NCBI RefSeq assembly: GCF_022698165.1
Contig: NZ_JALDAY010000001.1
Location: forward strand, 620,001-684,000
Length of the DNA: 64,000 nt
Reading direction: 5' to 3'
From: Streptomyces cylindrosporus
Lineage (GTDB): Bacteria; Actinomycetota; Actinomycetes; Streptomycetales; Streptomycetaceae
Below the pieces are notes generated by a model, which saw only the letters and a list, made by a program, of their open reading frames with translations, did no database searches and was not told the origin of the DNA. The translations under genes and the position numbers were made by a program. Positions 17,212 through 29,346 of this stretch are shown here, piece by piece; the stretch's first letter is position 1, and each line of letters opens with the position of its first letter.

Positions 17212-18327
17212 CTAACGAACATCCGCCGCGTGTGCGGCGGGTGGCCGCCGGGTGCGTCGTACGGCGAACACCGCCCCGGCCGTGACGGCCCCCGCGAGCA
17301 CCCCGACGACCGTCAGCAGCCACGCCGGGACGCCCGCCACCAGGCGCAGGTGGTCCTCGTAGATCACCTGCCGGAAGGCGGTGTCGGCGGACGCCCGGCG
17401 CAGCACGTGGTCGCCGGAGATCGCCGACGGGGTCGGGAACTCCTGGCCGATCGCGGTGAGGAACGGCGCGCCCGCGGCCAGCTCGGCCAGCGGGCCGGAC
17501 CTCGCCGTGACGCGCCCGGCGAAGGTGATCCGGGGCCGGGAGCCGCCGATCGCCGAGCTCGGCTCCATGCGGTGCGCGGACAGGACGTACAGGCCGAGGG
17601 ACTGCGGGGTGGCGGCGAGCCGGGACAGGCGCATCGGGTAGACCGGCTGCCGGGAGGCGAAGGTGAGGTGCAGCGGGTCGAGGGTGCCGTTCAGGGCGGT
17701 GCCGGCGGTCTCGGGGGCCAGGCGGACGGCGACGTACTCCCAGCGGTGGTCCACGTACGGCTGGAGTGCGCCGGTGAGGCGGGGCGGCATGGTGAAGCCG
17801 TTGGTGCCGAGCCAGCCGTTCAGGGCGGCCGGGTCGGTGGCGGTCAGGCGGGCCACGTCGAAGGGGCCGAGCTTCTGGCGGCCGACCACGCCGACGCCGG
17901 GCGGCCGGGCGCCCGCGCCCGGCGGGCCGCCGACGCTGTCGCGGCCGGTCGTCAGCGGCCAGTCGCCGGTCTGCGGCCAGAAGTGGTAGCGGTCCCGGCG
18001 GACCGGCGCGGTGGCCGCCCTGAGCTGGGTGAACAGCTGCGGGTCGGCCAGCTCCACGGTCGCCCGGTGCGGGACCGGCATGATCCAGGCGGCCCGGTCG
18101 GTGTCGCCGTCCACCGTCAGGCTCATCACGATCTGCTCCCGGCGCCCGTCCCAGCGCACCACGGACTCCTCGCGGCCGACGCTCACCCGCTGCGCCGCGC
18201 CCGGGATCAGCGCGCCGCAGCCGCAGGCGTAGGCCGGTGCGATCAGGGAACCCAGTTGGACGGTCAGGAGGACCACCAGGACCGTCGCTAAGCGCGCCCG
18301 CACCCATTTCCGCAGGAAACCGGCCAT
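17212..18327 (-). CDS. DUF2330 domain membrane protein
   Basis: 371 residues. The N-terminal signal segment (about 10-34) ends in PAYACGCGALIPG, the two-cysteine start of DUF2330. Characteristic WIMPVPHRATVELADPQLF follows near residue 85. A C-terminal membrane helix (about 335-357) plus RRTRRPP anchors the protein, leaving the bulk outside. The role of the family is unknown. ATG 18327 has GGAGGG 8 nt upstream; the frame is open to 18414 but without conserved sequence. Confidence 0.8.
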   Translation of the reverse strand: MAGFLRKWVRARLATVLVVLLTVQLGSLIAPAYACGCGALIPGAAQRVSVGREESVVRWDGRREQIVMSLTVDGDTDRAAWIMPVPHRATVELADPQLFTQLRAATAPVRRDRYHFWPQTGDWPLTTGRDSVGGPPGAGARPPGVGVVGRQKLGPFDVARLTATDPAALNGWLGTNGFTMPPRLTGALQPYVDHRWEYVAVRLAPETAGTALNGTLDPLHLTFASRQPVYPMRLSRLAATPQSLGLYVLSAHRMEPSSAIGGSRPRITFAGRVTARSGPLAELAAGAPFLTAIGQEFPTPSAISGDHVLRRASADTAFRQVIYEDHLRLVAGVPAWLLTVVGVLAGAVTAGAVFAVRRTRRPPAAHAADVR

Positions 18328-18563
18328 ATCCCGCACCCTCCGAGGTCCCATGGACAGGTCTTCCGACGTTACGGGGCGTGACGGGCGGCGCGTGGCGATT
18401 CGGATGTGATCCATTGTGATCCATCTCGCGTCCTGCCGAGGCGGCCCAACCTCCGGCGCACTATCGTCGTCGAAACAAAAGGAGGACGGACGTCAGGTGA
18501 AGGCGCGGTAGCCTGCGTCTCTCTCAGGGGGCTCAAAGCGACGGGGCGGGAGGCCTACGAGGC

Positions 18564-20609
18564 GTGGCGAACGTGGAGCACAGCGGGGGACCGGCGAAGG
18601 CCTTCGGGGCGACGGCCGTCGGCACGGTCAGGGGACGCCTGCGCGTGGCGCGGCTGGGCCTGTGGCTGGTCGCCGCGGTCCTCGCCGTACGGCAGGTGGC
18701 CGTCGTCCTGAGCACCCCCCGCGGCGAGCGGCTGACGGACCTGGAGACCTGGGTCGGCCCGAACGGCGTCCTGCATGTGAAGGGGTCGCTCTACGACTCC
18801 ACGCGGTTCACCGGCACGCCCTTCGGCGGACTCGTCCTCAAACCGCTGACCAGGGCCGCCGAGCAGGCCCTCGGCTGGGGCTGGACCTTCGGCACGCTGC
18901 TGCTGGTCGTCGCCCTCGGCCTGGTCGTCGCCCGCGCGCTCCCGCAGCCCGTCAGCCGGCGCACCTCGCTGCTCGCCGCACCGGTCGCGATCAGCCTGCT
19001 CATGCTGTCGCTGCCGGTCCGCAACACCCTCTGGCTCGGCCAGACCAGCATCATCCCGGTGCTGCTCGTCCTGGTCGGCTGCTTCGTGTGGCGCGGCGAG
19101 CGCACCAGCGGCCTGCTGATCGGCCTCGCCGCCGCCCTCCAGCCGACCGTGCTGCTCTTCGCGCCGCTGCTGTGGTTCACCGGCCGCAAGCGGGCCGCGC
19201 TGTCCACCGGGGTCACCTTCGCCGCGTCGACGGCGCTCGCCTGGGCGGCGATGCCGCACGACTCGTACACCTACTGGGTGCACCACATGGCGGGCACCGG
19301 CCTCGGCGGGCCGGCCGACGACCTCGCCAACCAGTCCCTGCACGGCGCTCTGCTGCGCCTCGGCCTGACCGGCCCGCTGGAGATCGGTCTCTTCTTCACG
19401 CTGGGCGCGGCCGTCGCCGTCCTCGGCGTCCGCCGCGCCGTGCACTACGCCCGCGACGGCCAGCTCCTCCTCGCGGTCGCCATCACCGGCTGCGCCGCGA
19501 TCGCGGTGTCGCCCACCACCTGGCAGCACCAGCTCCTGTGGGTCCTGCTCGCGGTCGTCGGCCGGGTCGGCAAGCGCGCCTCCGACCGTTACGTCTGGCC
19601 GGTGGCCGTGGTCCTGGTGATGACCCTCCCGGCGAAGATGATGCTGCCGAACATGGCGGCGATGGACCCCCTGCGTGACAACGTCGTCCTGCTCGCCGCC
19701 CTCGCCGCGGCCACCGTCGTCCCGTTCCTGTCCCGCACCTCGCCGTACTACCGGACCCCGATCCCGACGGAGTACGCGGCCCCGGTCCCGGCCCGCCTCA
19801 AGCACGTACCGCTGATCCCCTTCCTGCGCCGGGTCCTCACCCGCCCGAACCTCCTGCTCGAACTGCTCCTGATCCGCGTCACGTACGCGGCGTACCAGAA
19901 GGTCAGACTCGCGGCGACGGGCGGCTCGAACGAGGCGGGGCGGGCCCGGGCCGAGCACCACGGCCACCAGATCCTCGACCTCGAACGCTTCCTGCACATC
20001 GACATCGAGCACTGGGTCAACCACGCGGTGGTGAAGGTCGACTGGCTCCGCGGCTTCTTCGACTTCTACTACGAGTCCTTCCACTTCGTGGTCCCGCTGT
20101 CCGTGATGGCGGTCCTCTACTGGCGCCGCCCGGTCGACTACCGCTGGGCCCGCTCGGCCCTCGGCTTCGCCACGCTCCTCGCCCTGGTCGGCTTCTGGCT
20201 CTACCCCCTCGCCCCGCCGCGCCTCCTGCCCGGCCTCGGCATCATCGACACGGTGCACGGCGTCCAGGACTTCTCCAAGCCGGACTACGGCACCCTCACC
20301 GCCCTCACCAACCAGTACGCGGCGATGCCGTCCCTGCACTTCGGCTGGTCGCTGTGGTGCGGAGTGGTCATCGCGATCATCGCGCCCAAGTGGTGGATGA
20401 AGGCGCTCGGCCTGCTGCACCCGTTCTTCACGGTCTCGGCGATCGTGGCGACGGGCAACCACTGGGTGCTCGACGCGGTCGGCGGCGCGGTGGTCGTGGG
20501 TGCCGGGTTCGGGCTGGCGTACGTGTTCCAGGGACCGCGGGCACGGCTCGCGACGGCGACGGTGGCCGACGGGAAGCCGACGGAGGCGAAGGAACCGGCG
20601 CCGAGCTGA
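18564..20609 (+). CDS. Fusion of GT87-like glycosyltransferase and PAP2 phosphatase
   Basis: 681 residues. Residues 25-395 are a polytopic membrane domain of the GT87 type (polyprenyl-phosphate-mannose-dependent mannosyltransferase-like), with an early extracytoplasmic LTDLETWVGPNG carrying acidic residues. Residues 430-660 form a PAP2 lipid phosphatase with PSLHFGW (near 588) and GNHWVLDAVGG (near 632), which contains the catalytic His/Asp. The combination suggests lipid-linked sugar transfer coupled to recycling of the polyprenyl-phosphate carrier at the membrane. Start GTG 18564 is chosen by homology and the GGGAGG upstream. Confidence 0.8.
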   Translation: MANVEHSGGPAKAFGATAVGTVRGRLRVARLGLWLVAAVLAVRQVAVVLSTPRGERLTDLETWVGPNGVLHVKGSLYDSTRFTGTPFGGLVLKPLTRAAEQALGWGWTFGTLLLVVALGLVVARALPQPVSRRTSLLAAPVAISLLMLSLPVRNTLWLGQTSIIPVLLVLVGCFVWRGERTSGLLIGLAAALQPTVLLFAPLLWFTGRKRAALSTGVTFAASTALAWAAMPHDSYTYWVHHMAGTGLGGPADDLANQSLHGALLRLGLTGPLEIGLFFTLGAAVAVLGVRRAVHYARDGQLLLAVAITGCAAIAVSPTTWQHQLLWVLLAVVGRVGKRASDRYVWPVAVVLVMTLPAKMMLPNMAAMDPLRDNVVLLAALAAATVVPFLSRTSPYYRTPIPTEYAAPVPARLKHVPLIPFLRRVLTRPNLLLELLLIRVTYAAYQKVRLAATGGSNEAGRARAEHHGHQILDLERFLHIDIEHWVNHAVVKVDWLRGFFDFYYESFHFVVPLSVMAVLYWRRPVDYRWARSALGFATLLALVGFWLYPLAPPRLLPGLGIIDTVHGVQDFSKPDYGTLTALTNQYAAMPSLHFGWSLWCGVVIAIIAPKWWMKALGLLHPFFTVSAIVATGNHWVLDAVGGAVVVGAGFGLAYVFQGPRARLATATVADGKPTEAKEPAPS

Positions 20610-20650
20610 CAGCGTCGCCCCGCTTGCGGTGAAATGTGAGCGGAGGCGCC

Positions 20651-22285
20651 ATGGACTGGGAAGCGCGGGTCGTACGGGGGCGCGAGGCCACCCGGGCTCT
20701 GGCCTGGACCGACGCCTACGAGGCGTTCGCCGCCGCCGACGCCGAGCGGGCCCTGGAGAGGGCCGACCTGGAGCTGTTCGCCGAGGTCGCGGACATGCTG
20801 GGGCGGTCCGGTGACGCGGCGCGGCTGCTGCGGCGGGCCTACACCGCGTACGCGGAGGCGGGGGACGTCGGACCGGCGCTGCGGAGCGCGTACTGGCTGT
20901 GCAAGGCGCTCGCGTGGGGCGGCGAGTTCGCGCAGTCGGGGGCCTGGCTGGCGCGGGCGCGGCGGCTGGCGGCGACGGAGCCCGGCTGTCCCGAGTGCGC
21001 GTATCTGGGGCTGCTGGAGGCCGAACTGCACTTCCGGGCGGGCGAGTTCGCGCAGATGCTCGACGTGGTACGGCGACTGCCCGACCCGGAGCCCGGCGTC
21101 GACCCCGACCTCGCGGCCGGTACGACGATGACGCGCGGCCTCGCCCTGGTCGGCAACGGCGAGATCGCCGCCGGCCTCTCGGAGCTGGACGAGGCGATGG
21201 TGGCCGTCGCCGAGGGCGGCCTGTCGGCCCGCTGCACCGGGATGGTGTACTGCGTCGTCATCGGCGCCTGCCAGGACCTCCAGGAACTCCGCCGCGCCCA
21301 GGAGTGGAGCGACGCGCTGGCCGACTGGTGCGCCGCGCAGCCCGACTTCACCGGCGCCTACCGGGGACTGTGCCGGGTGCACCGCGTCGCCCTCCTCCAG
21401 CTCGGCGGCGCCTGGCCGGACGCGGTCCGCGAGGCCCGCCTGGCCTGCGCCCAGCTCACCGCCGGATACGGCGAGGGCGCGGCGGGCGGCGCCTTCTACC
21501 AGCTGGCCGAACTGCACCGCCTGCGCGGCGAGTTCACGGAGGCCGAGCAGGCCTACCGGGACACCCTCGCCCACGGCTGGGACGCCCAGCCCGGCCTCGC
21601 GCTGCTCTGGTCCGCCCGGGACCGGCGGGAGGCGGCGACGGCGGCGATCCGGCGGGCCCTCGCGGAGACGCCGGACCCGATGCGGCGGGCGCGGCTGCTC
21701 TCGGCGGCCGTGGAGATCCTCGACGGCGACGGCGAGGCGGCCCGCGCGGCCACGGAGCTGGAGGAGATCGCCGACGCCCACGGCGCCGTGGCCCTGCGCG
21801 CCATGGCCGGTCAGGCCCGCGGGGCCGTGCGGCTGGCCGAGGGGTCCGCCCAGGACGCCTTGCCGCCGCTGCGGGAGGCCGGGCGGTTGTGGCGGGAGCT
21901 GGACGTGCCGTACGAGGCCGCGCGGGTCGGGGTGCTGGTCGGCCTTGCCTGCCGGGCGCTCGGGGACGAGGGGTCGGCGGCCCTGGAGCTGGACGCGGCC
22001 CGGGAGGTCTTCGAGCGCCTGGGCGCCGGGCCCGACGCCTCCCGCGTGCGTCGGCTCACCGGGGGCTCCGCTCCGTCGCCCCTCTCCCCCCGCGAGCTGG
22101 AAGTCGTACGGCTCATCGCCCGGGGCCGCACCAACCACGCCATCGCCACCGAGCTGTTCCTCAGCGAGAAGACGGTCGCCCGGCACGTCAGCAACATCTT
22201 CGGCAAGCTCGATGTCACCTCGCGTACGGCGGCCGCCGCGTACGCCTATGAGCACGGGCTGGTGGAGCGGGACACCACTGCGTAG
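20651..22285 (+). CDS. LuxR-family regulator with TPR-like N-terminus
   Basis: 544 residues. Residues 1-470 are an all-helical TPR-like solenoid, rich in Ala/Leu/Arg repeats. No P-loop is seen, so it lacks the ATPase of LAL regulators. The C-terminal LuxR helix-turn-helix (about 478-540) contains [20 protein letters not shown] and [25 protein letters not shown] lies 4 nt before ATG 20651. It is followed on the same strand by a small TPR protein and a flavin monooxygenase, likely targets or operon partners. Confidence 0.85.
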   Translation: MDWEARVVRGREATRALAWTDAYEAFAAADAERALERADLELFAEVADMLGRSGDAARLLRRAYTAYAEAGDVGPALRSAYWLCKALAWGGEFAQSGAWLARARRLAATEPGCPECAYLGLLEAELHFRAGEFAQMLDVVRRLPDPEPGVDPDLAAGTTMTRGLALVGNGEIAAGLSELDEAMVAVAEGGLSARCTGMVYCVVIGACQDLQELRRAQEWSDALADWCAAQPDFTGAYRGLCRVHRVALLQLGGAWPDAVREARLACAQLTAGYGEGAAGGAFYQLAELHRLRGEFTEAEQAYRDTLAHGWDAQPGLALLWSARDRREAATAAIRRALAETPDPMRRARLLSAAVEILDGDGEAARAATELEEIADAHGAVALRAMAGQARGAVRLAEGSAQDALPPLREAGRLWRELDVPYEAARVGVLVGLACRALGDEGSAALELDAAREVFERLGAGPDASRVRRLTGGSAPSPLSPRELEVVRLIARGRTNHAIATELFLSEKTVARHVSNIFGKLDVTSRTAAAAYAYEHGLVERDTTA

Positions 22286-22362
22286 AAGAACCCACAGGTG
22301 CCCGCACCCCTTGGGTATTGCTGTCGATGCGCCCGCCCCCGCCCCGGCGCGAGCATCGAGCC

Positions 22363-22578
22363 GTGTCCGACGACCAGACCCACCACAGCCTGCGCGAGCA
22401 GGTGCGCGCGGCCCGGCTGCGGTTCGCCGACAGTGCCGCGGACCTCGGGGTGCTGCTGCGGCTGCTCGGGGAGTACGCCGAGGCCGAGCGGCTGCTGCGG
22501 CAGGCGGTGGAGATCTACGAGGCCGACCGCCGGACACCTCCGGACCGTCCCAGCCGTACACCTCAGGAGCTGTCATGA
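22363..22578 (+). CDS. Small TPR-like protein
   Basis: 71 residues starting at GTG 22363 (TTG 22318 and ATG 22327 are alternatives). LGVLLRLLGEYAEAERLLRQ is one TPR-like helix pair. Its stop codon overlaps the start of the flavin monooxygenase (ATGA at 22575), so the two are translationally coupled. It may be a leader or a partner for the enzyme or for the upstream TPR-bearing LuxR regulator. Confidence 0.5.
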   Translation: MSDDQTHHSLREQVRAARLRFADSAADLGVLLRLLGEYAEAERLLRQAVEIYEADRRTPPDRPSRTPQELS

Positions 22579-23687
22579 GCACCGAGCGCATCGAGACCGT
22601 CGTCGTCGGCGGCGGTCAGGCCGGCCTCGCGACCGGATACCACCTGGCCCGCCGAGGGCGACCGTTCGTGATCCTGGACGCGGCCGAGCGCGTCGGCGAC
22701 GCGTGGCGCCTGCGCTGGGACTCGCTGCGGCTGTTCAGCCCGGCGAAGTTCGACAGCCTGCCCGGACTGCCGTACCCCGGCCCCGCCTGGTCCTTCCCGA
22801 CCCACACCGAGTTCGCCGACTACCTCCAGGCCTACGCCGCTTGGGCCGAACTCCCGGTGCGCAGCGGGGTGTCGGTGCGCAGGGTGTCGTACGACGGCGG
22901 CCGGTACCTCGTCGAGACGGCGGGGCCGCAGACGTACGAGGCCGAGAACGTCATCGTCGCCGCCGGGTACGACCGGCTGCCGAAGCTGCCCGAGTACGCC
23001 GGCCAACTCGCCCCGGACATCGTGCAGTTGCACGCGGTCGACTACCGCAACCCCGACCAGTTCCGCGACGGGCCCGTCCTGATCGTCGGCGCGGGCAACA
23101 CCGGCGCGGACATCGCCATGGACCTGGCACCCCGCCACCGCGTCCTGCTCTCCGGGCCGCACCCGGGCCAGATCCCCTGGCGGATCGAGCGCAGGGCGGC
23201 CCGTGTCCTCACGCCCGCCCTCTTCCTCGCCTTCCGGCACGTCCTCACCGTGCGCACGCCCGTCGGCCGCAAGGCGCGCGCCAAGGTCCTCGCGCACAGC
23301 GGCCCGCTGATCCGCGTGAAGGGAAGGGACCTGAAGGCGGCCGGGGTCCGGCGGGTGGCGCGCACGGCCGGGGTGCGGGACGGGCGGCCCGTGCTGGCCG
23401 ACGGAAGCGTGCCGGACGTGGCCAACGTGCTGTGGTGCACCGGGTTCAGGCCGGACGTCTCCTGGATCGACCTGCCCGCCGCGTTCGACGCGGACGGCGA
23501 ACCGGCCCAGCGGCGCGGGGTGGTGGAGGCGCGGCCCGGCCTGTACTTCGTCGGGCGGCTCTTCCAGGACTCCCTGGCCTCGTCGATGATCCAGGGCGTC
23601 GGCAGGGACGCCGAGCAGGTCGTACGGCACCTGGTGGCGCGGTCCGTCCCGGCGGCGCGGGCCGAGCAGGGGGCTGTGGCCCCATGA
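22575..23687 (+). CDS. Flavin-containing monooxygenase (YdhS/CzcO-like)
   Basis: 370 residues. Two dinucleotide-binding loops: FAD site VVVGGGQAGLATGYHLARRG (near 9) and NADPH site VLIVGAGNTGADIA (near 170). The GDAWRLRWDSLRLFSPAKFD segment and the C-terminal VLWCTGFRPDVSWIDLP with YFVGRLFQ are typical of single-component class B flavoprotein monooxygenases of the CzcO group. It likely oxidises a hydrophobic ketone, amine or sulfide in the cytosol. Coupled to the small gene before it. Confidence 0.85.
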   Translation: MSTERIETVVVGGGQAGLATGYHLARRGRPFVILDAAERVGDAWRLRWDSLRLFSPAKFDSLPGLPYPGPAWSFPTHTEFADYLQAYAAWAELPVRSGVSVRRVSYDGGRYLVETAGPQTYEAENVIVAAGYDRLPKLPEYAGQLAPDIVQLHAVDYRNPDQFRDGPVLIVGAGNTGADIAMDLAPRHRVLLSGPHPGQIPWRIERRAARVLTPALFLAFRHVLTVRTPVGRKARAKVLAHSGPLIRVKGRDLKAAGVRRVARTAGVRDGRPVLADGSVPDVANVLWCTGFRPDVSWIDLPAAFDADGEPAQRRGVVEARPGLYFVGRLFQDSLASSMIQGVGRDAEQVVRHLVARSVPAARAEQGAVAP

Positions 23688-23748
23688 GGCCCGGAGACGG
23701 GCCGACGGCGCCGGGAGGCCGTCGGCCCGTGTCAGTGGGGGGGTTACG

Positions 23749-26598
<2,850 letters not shown>

Positions 26599-26627
<29 letters not shown>

Positions 26628-27435
26628 AGCGTTCCTCCATCACTCGCCGGATCAGCTCCGCCGAGTCCTTGAGGGAGAGGGCGGCGGCCTGGAGATGATC
26701 GTATCGGAGCGAGCAGTCTTTGACGGTGTCCGGGTTGGCGGTCGGATGGCCGCTCCCGTACCCCTCCGTGTAGACGATGGTCGGGTCGCTGGCGAAGCGG
26801 TAGAGGTTGAACGAGCCTTGGAGACCGGCATGTGCCCCTGCCGAGAACGGCAGGATCTGGATGTTGATGCGGGGGTTCTGCTCGAAGCTCAACAGGTGGG
26901 CCAGTTGGCCGCGCATGGTCTCGCGCCCACCGACCTCCTGATACAGGGCGGCCTCGCTCAGGACCATCCAGAAGACGGGCGGCTCCTCCTTCTCGAAGAT
27001 GCGCTGCCGAGCCAGGCGTACGGCGGTGCGGTCGTCGAGGTTGTTCTGGTCGAGCACGCCGAGTACGGCACGTACGTACGGGTCGGTCTGAAGCAGACCG
27101 TGGATCATGTGGGTCTGAAAGGTACAGATCTCAACCGCCCGCGCCTCCAGCTCCGCCACCTGCCTGAACCAGGCCGGAAGTTGACTGCGCATCACCAGCT
27201 CGACGAGCCGCGACAACGCGCCGCCCGTCTCCAGTGCCGCGTCCGCCCGCTCGCTGAACTCCAAGGTCGGGAGCTTGCGGGCGGTCTCGATCTGGCCGAT
27301 GAGGGAGCCCGTGTAGTTGAGGATGTCGCCGAGCTGGCGTTGGGTGAGGCCCGCGGCCTCGCGGTAACGGCGTAGCTCGTAGCCGTAGTAGTCGAGGGGC
27401 GAGGCGCCCGGGTCGAGGGTGTTGATGTGGGTCAC
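26599..27435 (-). CDS. XRE-family regulator with DUF5753
   Basis: 278 residues. The helix-turn-helix (about 18-70) contains YREAAGLTQRQLGDILNYTG and QIETARKLPT. The C-terminal DUF5753 (about 90-270) includes IHGLLQTDPYVRAVL and LPFSAGAHAGLQGSFNLYRF. GTG 27435 is preferred because GAGGGGG lies just upstream; an ATG exists at 27489. The XRE-DUF397 pair with a divergent anti-sigma-like ATPase is a widespread actinobacterial switch module affecting differentiation. Confidence 0.9.
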
Positions 27436-27529
27436 GTACGGCCCCCTCGTGCATTCGGCTCCGCGTACATCGCGACGGGTTGTATTCACCCTATGGCCCA
27501 GCGTAGTTGTGCCAGGTCACGATCGTCTC

Positions 27530-27934
27530 GTGAACCGATACTTTCCCCCCACCTACCGCCTCAGTCTCACGGTCGGCGCGCATTCGGCCCGCCACATCCG
27601 CCGTATCGTCCGCTCGCTGCTTGACGAGTGGGGCCTGTCGGAGCTGACGGACGCGGTGGAACTGGGCGTGACGGAACTGGTCGCCAATGTCGTACGGCAT
27701 GTGCCGGACCGGCGGTGCGTGCTGATCGTGCTGCGGCAACTGGCCGGGGTGCGGGTGGAGGTGACGGACGGAAGCCCTCGACTCCCTTCTGTGAGGGCTG
27801 AGTTGGGGACGGAGGCCGAGTGCGGGCGAGGGCTGCTCCTGCTGGACGCGGTGGTGGACAAGTGGGGGGTGTCGTCGGCGGGGGCCGGGGGCGGGAAGAC
27901 GGTGTGGTTCGAGTGCGGGGCGCAGGGTGGCTGA
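27530..27934 (+). CDS. HATPase_c anti-sigma-factor-like ATP-binding protein
   Basis: 134 residues. The GHKL fold is shown by ELTDAVELGVTELVANVVRH (N box), RVEVTDGSPRLP (G1 box) and GRGLLLLDAVVDKWGV (G2 box). These are as in SpoIIAB/RsbW-like proteins that bind ATP and sigma factors. The start GTG 27530 is set by homology; the ribosome site is weak. It is divergent from the XRE regulator, making the common three-gene module. Confidence 0.85.
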   Translation: MNRYFPPTYRLSLTVGAHSARHIRRIVRSLLDEWGLSELTDAVELGVTELVANVVRHVPDRRCVLIVLRQLAGVRVEVTDGSPRLPSVRAELGTEAECGRGLLLLDAVVDKWGVSSAGAGGGKTVWFECGAQGG

Positions 27935-28249
27935 CCGTTCGGCTGCGAGGGGCCCAGCGCCGGGTCGGTCCGGTTCGCCGGCGACCGGCCGCAGCCGGTG
28001 CAGCAGAGTCCGTACGCCTCCCTCGGCCCACGCTGGAGCGTGCGCCGGAGCTGTTCGCTGGGACTCGCGATCCTGCTCATCTCGCACGACCTGGGCGTGG
28101 TGCGGGAGTTGTGCGACCGCGTGGCGGTGATGCGGGCCGGACGGTTCGTCGAGGAGGGGCCGGCCGGACAGGTGCTGGTCGCACCCGGGCATCCGTACAC
28201 GCGCGAACTCCGCGACGCGGCACCGAAACTGACGGTCCGTCAGCCCTGA
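27935..28249 (+). pseudogene. Remnant of an oligopeptide ABC transporter ATPase (Dpp/Opp type)
   Basis: The frame just after the previous stop reads GCEGPSAGSVRFAGDRP, then VQQSPYASLGPRWSV (Q-loop region). It jumps straight to ILLISHDLGVVRELCDRVAV (D/H-loop region) and the family-specific tail HPYTRELRDAAPKL. Walker A, the LSGGQ signature and Walker B are missing, so two internal or terminal deletions have removed about two-thirds of the ATPase. It starts at the last base of the ATPase gene before it and ends in the HxlR gene, so it is a decayed relic. Confidence 0.8.
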
Positions 28250-28638
28250 GCGGCGTCCTGTTCCCGTTGCGCCGCCATGATGTCGTGGGTGTGCGCGGCG
28301 ATCCAGTCGAGGAGGCCTTGTAGCGGCACCCCGAGGCCGCCGCCCAGCGGGGTGAGGCGGTAGGAGACCTTGGGCGGCAGGGCCGGTTCCACCTCGCGGG
28401 CCACCAGGCCGTCACGGACCAGCACCCGCAGGTTCTGGGAGAGCATCTTCTCGCTGATGCCGCCGATACGGTCCCGCAGCTCGTAGAACCGCAGCGGCCC
28501 CTCGCGCAGGGAGGCCAGGATCAGCACCCCCCAGCGGCTGGTCACATGGTCGAGCACGGTACGACCCGGACAGTCGCTGTTGAATACGTCACTCGCCGCG
28601 TCGGGCGCCTTGCGTGCGGCCTGCACTCCTACGTCCAT
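28240..28638 (-). CDS. HxlR-family regulator
   Basis: 132 residues. The winged helix contains VLDHVTSRWGVLILASLREG and GGISEKMLSQNLRVLVRDGL. A lone cysteine near the N-terminus (NSDCPGRTVLDHV) is at the position used for redox or aldehyde sensing in HxlR/HypR-type proteins. It is divergent from a DsbA-like oxidoreductase and an MFS pump. It probably represses that operon via the palindrome in the 63-bp gap. Confidence 0.9.
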   Translation of the reverse strand: MDVGVQAARKAPDAASDVFNSDCPGRTVLDHVTSRWGVLILASLREGPLRFYELRDRIGGISEKMLSQNLRVLVRDGLVAREVEPALPPKVSYRLTPLGGGLGVPLQGLLDWIAAHTHDIMAAQREQDAAQG

Positions 28639-28648
28639 GCCCTGAGCT

Positions 28649-28660
28649 TACCTCCAGGTA
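28649..28660. promoter_or_regulatory. Candidate HxlR operator
   Basis: Perfect palindrome TACCT-CC-AGGTA lies between the divergent HxlR and DsbA-like genes, 10 bp upstream of the HxlR start codon. Position suits autoregulation and control of the oxidoreductase-pump operon. Confidence 0.5.
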
Positions 28661-28701
28661 TGCCCTTACTCACAGAAAGCCGACAACCTAGAGTTAGCCC
28701 T

Positions 28702-29346
28702 GTGAACGAGATCACAGTGGAGATCTGGGCGGACGTCATCTGCCCCTGGTGCTACATCGGGAAGCGGAAGTTCGAGACCGCGCTCGCCCGGTTCGAGCAC
28801 CGCGACGCGGTCCGCGTGCGCTGGCGCAGCTACGAGCTCGACCCGACCACCCCCAAGGACATCGACGAGACCATCGCCGGGCGCATGCTGCGCCGCCAGG
28901 GCATCCCCCCGGAACAGGCCGCCCAGCTGCTGGCCGGCGTCAGCGAGATGGCCGCGGCGGAAGGGCTGGAGTACCACCTGGACAAGGCCCGCCCGGTGAA
29001 CACCTTCGACGCGCACCGGGTCGTGCACCTCGCCGCCGACCACGGGCTCGCCGAGCCCTTCCAGGAGCGGCTGATGCGGGCGTACACCGCGGAGGGCGCC
29101 TCCCTCGCCGACCGGGAGACGCTGCTCCGGCTGGCCACGGAGGCCGGCCTCGACGCCCACGCCGTGGGCCGCACGCTCGACGGCGACGACTACGCGGCGG
29201 ACGTGCGCGCCGACGAGGAGCGGGCCGACCGGTTCGGGGTGTCGGCCGTGCCGTCCTTCGTCTTCGCCGAGGAGTGGGTCACTTCGGGCGCGCAGTCCGC
29301 CGACGTGTTCACCGATCTGCTGCAAAGGAGCGTTTCCCTCCGATGA
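28702..29346 (+). CDS. DsbA-family oxidoreductase (FrnE-like)
   Basis: 214 residues. The thioredoxin-fold active site is ADVICPWCYIGKRKFE (CPWC near residue 14). A helical insertion follows, and the C-terminal cis-Pro loop is FGVSAVPSFVF. No signal peptide is present, so it is cytosolic, as FrnE/2-hydroxychromene-isomerase-like proteins are. The GTG start at 28702 is set by homology. Its stop overlaps the MFS start (ATGA), and an HxlR redox-type regulator is divergent. This suggests a thiol- or electrophile-stress operon. Confidence 0.9.
   Translation: MNEITVEIWADVICPWCYIGKRKFETALARFEHRDAVRVRWRSYELDPTTPKDIDETIAGRMLRRQGIPPEQAAQLLAGVSEMAAAEGLEYHLDKARPVNTFDAHRVVHLAADHGLAEPFQERLMRAYTAEGASLADRETLLRLATEAGLDAHAVGRTLDGDDYAADVRADEERADRFGVSAVPSFVFAEEWVTSGAQSADVFTDLLQRSVSLR

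Noticed and set aside
18555..20462. A 635-codon open frame opposite the GT87-PAP2 gene
   Set aside because: Charged low-complexity shadow; the plus strand has membrane helices and PAP2 motifs.
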